From CAYWNA01 sp964459305 (lineage in GTDB: Bacteria; Planctomycetota; Planctomycetia; Pirellulales; Pirellulaceae), in the NCBI GenBank assembly GCA_964459305.1, contig CAYWNA010000184.1, positions 1 through 26,322 on the forward strand: a stretch of DNA of 26,322 bases, in the 5' to 3' direction. Below the pieces are notes generated by a model. That model ran no database searches and was not told the DNA's origin. It saw only the letters and a list, made by a program, of their open reading frames with translations. The position numbers and the translations under genes are program-made. The first letter of the stretch is position 1. Each line of letters opens with the position of its first letter. Shown piece after piece: positions 23,701 to 26,322 of the stretch.

Positions 23701-24727
23701 CGGCGGCCAACACTCGGATCGCGAGGAGCGGCGACTCTTGATGCGAACGCGATTTGCGAACCGGCCGGAAAACCCTGAAGAATACCCCACTCCGCCCCCG
23801 GAACGGCCGGATTTTGTCAAGCCGGCGCCGGTAGCCGACCGCAAGTCCCAGAAACTGAGCTCTAGCGGATGGCCCTTTGACGTGGCGGAAGCCGAACGAC
23901 GGCAGGCCGCTGTGGAACTGGGGAGGGAGTGGCAAGTCGAACTGGCCGAAGGCGTTATCATGGATCTGGTCTTGATCCCGGCCGGCGAGTTCGTGATGGG
24001 ATCAGGCGACGGGTATCCGGATGAGTATCCGCAAACCGCTGTCCGGATCGACAAGCCCTTCTACATGGGCAAGTTCGAAGTGACCAACCAGCAATTCGCC
24101 GCCTTCGATCCCGCACACGACGTGGGGTACATCAGCATATTCAACAAAGATCACAGCAGTCGCGGCGTAGTCGTCAGCCGCGAACGGCAACCGGTGATCC
24201 GGCTGGCTTGGGATCGGGCCTTGGCGTTCTGCGATTGGCTATCGCAGAAGTCAGGCCAGCGGTTCAGGCTGCCGACCGAGGCCCAGTGGGAATACGCTTG
24301 CCGCGCCGGCACGGATACGCCGACGTACTACGGCAAGACCGATACGGGTTTCGCAAAGCATGCCAATCTGGCTGACCAGCAATTGAACAACCTAACACGA
24401 CGCGACTCGCCGCAGTGGATTCCCACTATCGACCAAATCAACGACGGCAACGTCGTGACGGGCGACATCGGCCGGTACGTGCCGAACGCATGGGGACTGT
24501 ACGACATGCATGGCAACGCGGCCGAATGGACGTGCACGGCCTATCGTCCCTATCCCTACGACACCGGCGACGGCCGAGATGATCCGCGCGCGGCTGGCAT
24601 GAAGGTCGTGCGCGGCGGCTCGTTCTACGACCGTCCCAAACGGGCCCGCTCGGCGTTCCGTCAGAACTATCCGCCCTGGCAGCAAATCTTCAACGTGGGC
24701 TTCCGCGTCGTGATGGAAGTCGAATAG
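20708..24727 (+). CDS. Secreted multidomain protein: HzsA-like propeller, two heme c sites, FGE-like C-terminus
   Basis: 1339 residues with a clear Sec signal peptide (about 1-29) and a good GAGGAAG ribosome-binding site. Domain order: a beta-sandwich with LVVWLNGEQV (about 60-205), a helical linker (about 210-395), and a TolB/beta-propeller-like region with repeated Asp-rich turns (DGRIIFDSTR, DGRILYSRWEY, about 400-640). This last part resembles the middle region of hydrazine synthase alpha and its many non-anammox relatives. Two CVGCH heme-binding motifs follow at C849-H853 and C899-H903. An FGE/sulfatase-modifying-factor-like domain covers about 1085-1336 (LIPAGEFVMGSG, LPTEAQWEYACRAG, WGLYDMHGNAAEWT, VVRGGSF, NVGFRVV). 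The active-site cysteines of true FGE are not present in the GGSFYDRPKRA segment, so this domain is probably a binding or non-FGE module. It is likely a periplasmic redox or binding protein. Confidence 0.82.
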   Translation: MTRRTILQAMVSCSVFVLPFVFLAPTVSADDGELYVKKGTWPETMLATRAGFAKPKEKSEPQPVEPGPWFTTGQFKASRFTDVLFPEEGIDLEAKGADSKPKWQKQTGWVDGRVYGLPSDGGRGPTYLFRTITSQQAVSVPAGFGSDDGLVVWLNGEQVISHDVPRGPGANQDRAVLDFKAGENRLLLKVFNNGGGHGFFFTLNPSEQPSDPLLDAWKQIEADYPLEAGWMKRHLSGNRHLEWFTSDENLQLTEEMVDRAIRDCGREGESLRGLLQSLKESGAGPDDGAWLQLFTKVCLFRHRTAEMKQISFDALRLAIRDLGSSYPRQYTKAQQFLKQVDDLEGQAIGIEKALAGGDRSLVDRIPALMERFRKLQRDALLANPLLDFDRLLLVKRNANSPNLGLPQNWQGNCALSRSGFKNEIAVLSPVHPDGQLTTLFKPEKDIFVGDVDLHFDANRMLFSMIGDHNRFQIWEIGVDGQSVRQVTPGEFPDVDNYDACYLPDGRIIFDSTRCFQGVPCVGGGNSVANLFVMDDDGTNIRQLCFDQDHDWCPTVLNDGRILYSRWEYSDSPHYFTRLLFSMNPDGTNQMQYYGSNSPWPNSTFYARPIPNHPTKVVAVISGHHGVPRMGELLVFDPALGRHQADGAVQRIPGHGVEVKANIGDAIVNGSWPKFLHPYPLSDTHFLVSMQPTQQSLWGIYLVDIFDNMVLIKEQPGNVLFEPVPMRKTTKPPVLEDRIDPSKPDATIYLSDIYAGDGLKGVPRGTVKTLRLYEFHYAYPGMGGHIHIGIDGPWDARRILGTVPVEKDGSASFKVPANIPIAVQPLDKDGGALQIMRSWYTAMPGEVLSCVGCHESQNTTPPSKATLAMQRTPSEITPWFGPARPFSFKREVQPVLDKNCVGCHDGKHNDRPNFVMDRPSPFRNFTPSYCELHPYVRRPGPESDYFMQKPLEYHASVSELMQMLAKGHHGVELDGESRERLITWIDLNVPDHGTWHEHRGGQHSDREERRLLMRTRFANRPENPEEYPTPPPERPDFVKPAPVADRKSQKLSSSGWPFDVAEAERRQAAVELGREWQVELAEGVIMDLVLIPAGEFVMGSGDGYPDEYPQTAVRIDKPFYMGKFEVTNQQFAAFDPAHDVGYISIFNKDHSSRGVVVSRERQPVIRLAWDRALAFCDWLSQKSGQRFRLPTEAQWEYACRAGTDTPTYYGKTDTGFAKHANLADQQLNNLTRRDSPQWIPTIDQINDGNVVTGDIGRYVPNAWGLYDMHGNAAEWTCTAYRPYPYDTGDGRDDPRAAGMKVVRGGSFYDRPKRARSAFRQNYPPWQQIFNVGFRVVMEVE

Positions 24728-24753
24728 GAGCGGGTTAGGGACGAATCCAGTTG

Positions 24754-25431
24754 CTACCGGTGCCGCATGATGAGCAAACGATGAGTGGCCGCCGTATCAG
24801 GCATGATCCAGTTGCCCAGGTCGTTGCGGAGGATTAACCACAGCAGTTGGGAAGGCGTCGTGTACACTGGTTTCGCCTTGGGAGTCTTCTTGAAGGGCTG
24901 AAACTCGTTCAGCACCAGCGTCACGCGGCCATTGACCTTCATGTCCTTCAGCGCCGGGTAGTCGGCGTACTCTGCAGGCAGTTCGTTCTTGAAGAATACC
25001 ATGTCGAGAAACCAGGCGTCGAAGGCGTCGCTTTTCTCCAGGCCCATAGTCGTCCGCTCTTGTACCGTCGCGGCGCGGTACTCCAACCGCCAGACGCCGC
25101 TGAATTTGACCATATGAGGTTCCGTCTTCACTTTCGTCCGCCAGTATTCGTTGATCACCTTCTCCGACTCGTTCCAACCCACAGCGAATCGACCGTCCGC
25201 GGTAAAGATAATTTTGGGCGCATCCAGGCTTATTTCACCTTTCCCGTCCTCAGTTTGCCCTTTGGTCAACGCCCGGCTCCATCCCCACGCGCCGGTTTCC
25301 TCAGAAAAAATGAGACATTTCCCCAGCGCAGGCCATTGTGTGCCGAACTTGGTTGCCTGCGTCTGCGCGGCAACAACCGCGGGGAGGAACGTCAGGTGTG
25401 CCGCGAAAAACAGAATGTGCAAAATTCGCAT
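24754..25431 (-). CDS. Secreted protein of unknown function
   Basis: 225 residues from the ATG at 25431, which follows GGGAGG (minus strand, 7 bases upstream) and begins a signal peptide MRILHILFFAAHLTFLPAVVAA with a plausible cleavage after AA. The mature part is about 200 residues and mixed alpha/beta in appearance, with aromatic-rich stretches such as TGAWGWSR and NEYWRTKVK, and no cysteine pairs or recognised catalytic motif. I do not recognise the family. It is convergent with the heme/FGE fusion gene, with only 26 bases between the two stop codons, so no operon partner is evident. Confidence 0.75.
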   Translation of the reverse strand: MRILHILFFAAHLTFLPAVVAAQTQATKFGTQWPALGKCLIFSEETGAWGWSRALTKGQTEDGKGEISLDAPKIIFTADGRFAVGWNESEKVINEYWRTKVKTEPHMVKFSGVWRLEYRAATVQERTTMGLEKSDAFDAWFLDMVFFKNELPAEYADYPALKDMKVNGRVTLVLNEFQPFKKTPKAKPVYTTPSQLLWLILRNDLGNWIMPDTAATHRLLIMRHR

Positions 25432-25538
25432 GAACGACCTCCCTATTTCCAGATCAAGACACGCCGCGTCGGGCCCTCTGGCTGTCTTCGCGGGTCCCAC
25501 TTGGCCCTGAGTATCGCTGTCATCCGGCGTCCAAGGTC

Positions 25539-26322
25539 TTACCGACCACGTTGAGCCTCAGGAGCCGACATGTTCGCTCCTGCATCGTCTTCGGCCTGTA
25601 AAGTTGTCGTGGATTCGCTTAGCGACTGCGTTACTTTTTCCGGATCGTTTTTCCAGCCGTACCGCTCGGCGAACTCAGCGGGCGTGAACGTGAGCTGTTC
25701 GCCCGAATCGGTCAGCGCCACATAGCGGATGTGATCCTCAATGTCTCCGCTCGCACGGATGTGGCCTTCGGGACTGATCGCAACGCATTCGCCATTGGCG
25801 AAAGACAGCAGCGCCGCACGTGGCTCGCCCGTGGCTGTCTCCCATATCCAAACCACGCCACAATCATCACCAGACGCGCACAACCGAGAGTCGGGCGAGC
25901 ATTCGCAGCCGGCGGGAGTCGAACCTCCAGCGTGACGACCGGCAAACTTTGCCACGGTCTCACCTGAGTCGGAATCGCACACGAGTATGGTGGTGCCGCG
26001 TTTGGCGAATACGTGACGTCCGTTCGGCGACCAAGCCAAGCACTGCCCGCCAAGGAGCAGATCTGCTTTCCTGATTCGAGATCGAAAACGGCCTCTTGAT
26101 CTGCTACCCTCTTGCAGTCTGGAGAGAGGATTGGATGTACAAAGCGTCGAGCTTCAGGACCGCTAACATCAACGGCTTCACCCGTCTCCGCATTCCAGGT
26201 TCGGAGCGGTTGATTTTTCGCCCCCAGAACCAATCGAGCGTCGTCCTTCGGCCAACGTAAGGATGTCGCCCAGCCTCAGGACTCCTAACCTCTTGGGAAA
26301 ATGCGTGATCTCAGTATCAGAT
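25539..26322 (-). pseudogene. WD40-repeat protein gene, frameshifted and cut by the window end
   Basis: The minus strand encodes WD40 repeats in more than one frame. The downstream frame (26039 to 25539) holds LAWSPNGRHVFAKRG, CSPDSRLCASGDD...VWIWETATGEPRA and a C-terminus EFAERYGWKNDPEKV typical of planctomycete WD40 proteins. The upstream frame holds LRWPKDDARLVLGAKNQP, LRTWNAETGE and VFDLESGKQIC. The two must be joined by a frameshift near 26035-26050. A further break seems to lie near 26280, where an in-frame TGA interrupts the run. Either the gene is decaying or the sequence has errors. The start is beyond the window. Confidence 0.65.

Noticed and set aside
22604..23935. Minus-strand open frame of 443 codons inside the heme/FGE fusion gene
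   Set aside because: The plus strand has unmistakable domains and heme motifs there; the antisense frame has no motif.

Overview
The window looks like a chromosomal segment from a member of the Planctomycetota, most like the Pirellulales group. This is inferred from gene content rather than a marker gene. It holds a secreted giant protein with a hydrazine-synthase-alpha-like middle part, two CxxCH heme sites and a formylglycine-generating-enzyme-like tail. It also holds a WD40 protein with a C-terminus typical of planctomycetes, an EF-hand extension on a membrane-fusion protein, and many short palindromic elements in the gaps between genes. No tRNA, rRNA or CRISPR array was seen.

Region by region: 1-1340 is a scrap yard with no intact gene. 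It has a strongly folded stretch (1-300) resembling the 5' part of a group II intron or another large structured RNA, the C-terminal remnant of a serine recombinase on the minus strand (about 320-640), an intron-like hairpin (667-691) and two inverted copies of a palindromic repeat. 1392-11448 (+) is an export locus: three tandem paralogous HlyD/MacA-type adaptors, a MacB/FtsX-type permease overlapping the third one, then a second set made of a fourth adaptor with two EF-hands, a second permease and a small two-helix membrane protein. No ATP-binding subunit or outer-membrane channel is encoded here, so the ATPase must come from elsewhere. 12028-12918 (+) is a response-regulator receiver fused to an RsbW-like ATPase domain. 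It is convergent with a very large secreted GH42-like beta-galactosidase homologue (12967-17436, minus).

17787-20376 (+) is a compact three-gene operon of dhaK-like, dhaL-like and lsrF-like genes: a two-subunit hydroxyketone kinase next to a class I aldolase/thiolase of the LsrF type. This is the most interesting metabolic unit. In the known AI-2 pathway the kinase is LsrK, a different fold, so the operon may phosphorylate and cleave AI-2-like or other short hydroxyketones by a different enzyme pairing. 20708-24727 (+) encodes the secreted heme/beta-propeller/FGE-like fusion. It is convergent with a small secreted protein of unknown function (24754-25431, minus). The right edge (25539-26322, minus) is a WD40 gene broken by at least one frameshift and cut by the window end.

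A recurring theme is the number of different palindromic elements (at least six types). Three of them begin on, or within a base or two of, the TAG stop codon of the preceding gene (2891, 4434, 11447). They look like dispersed miniature repeats that have settled at gene ends and may shape the 3' ends of transcripts.
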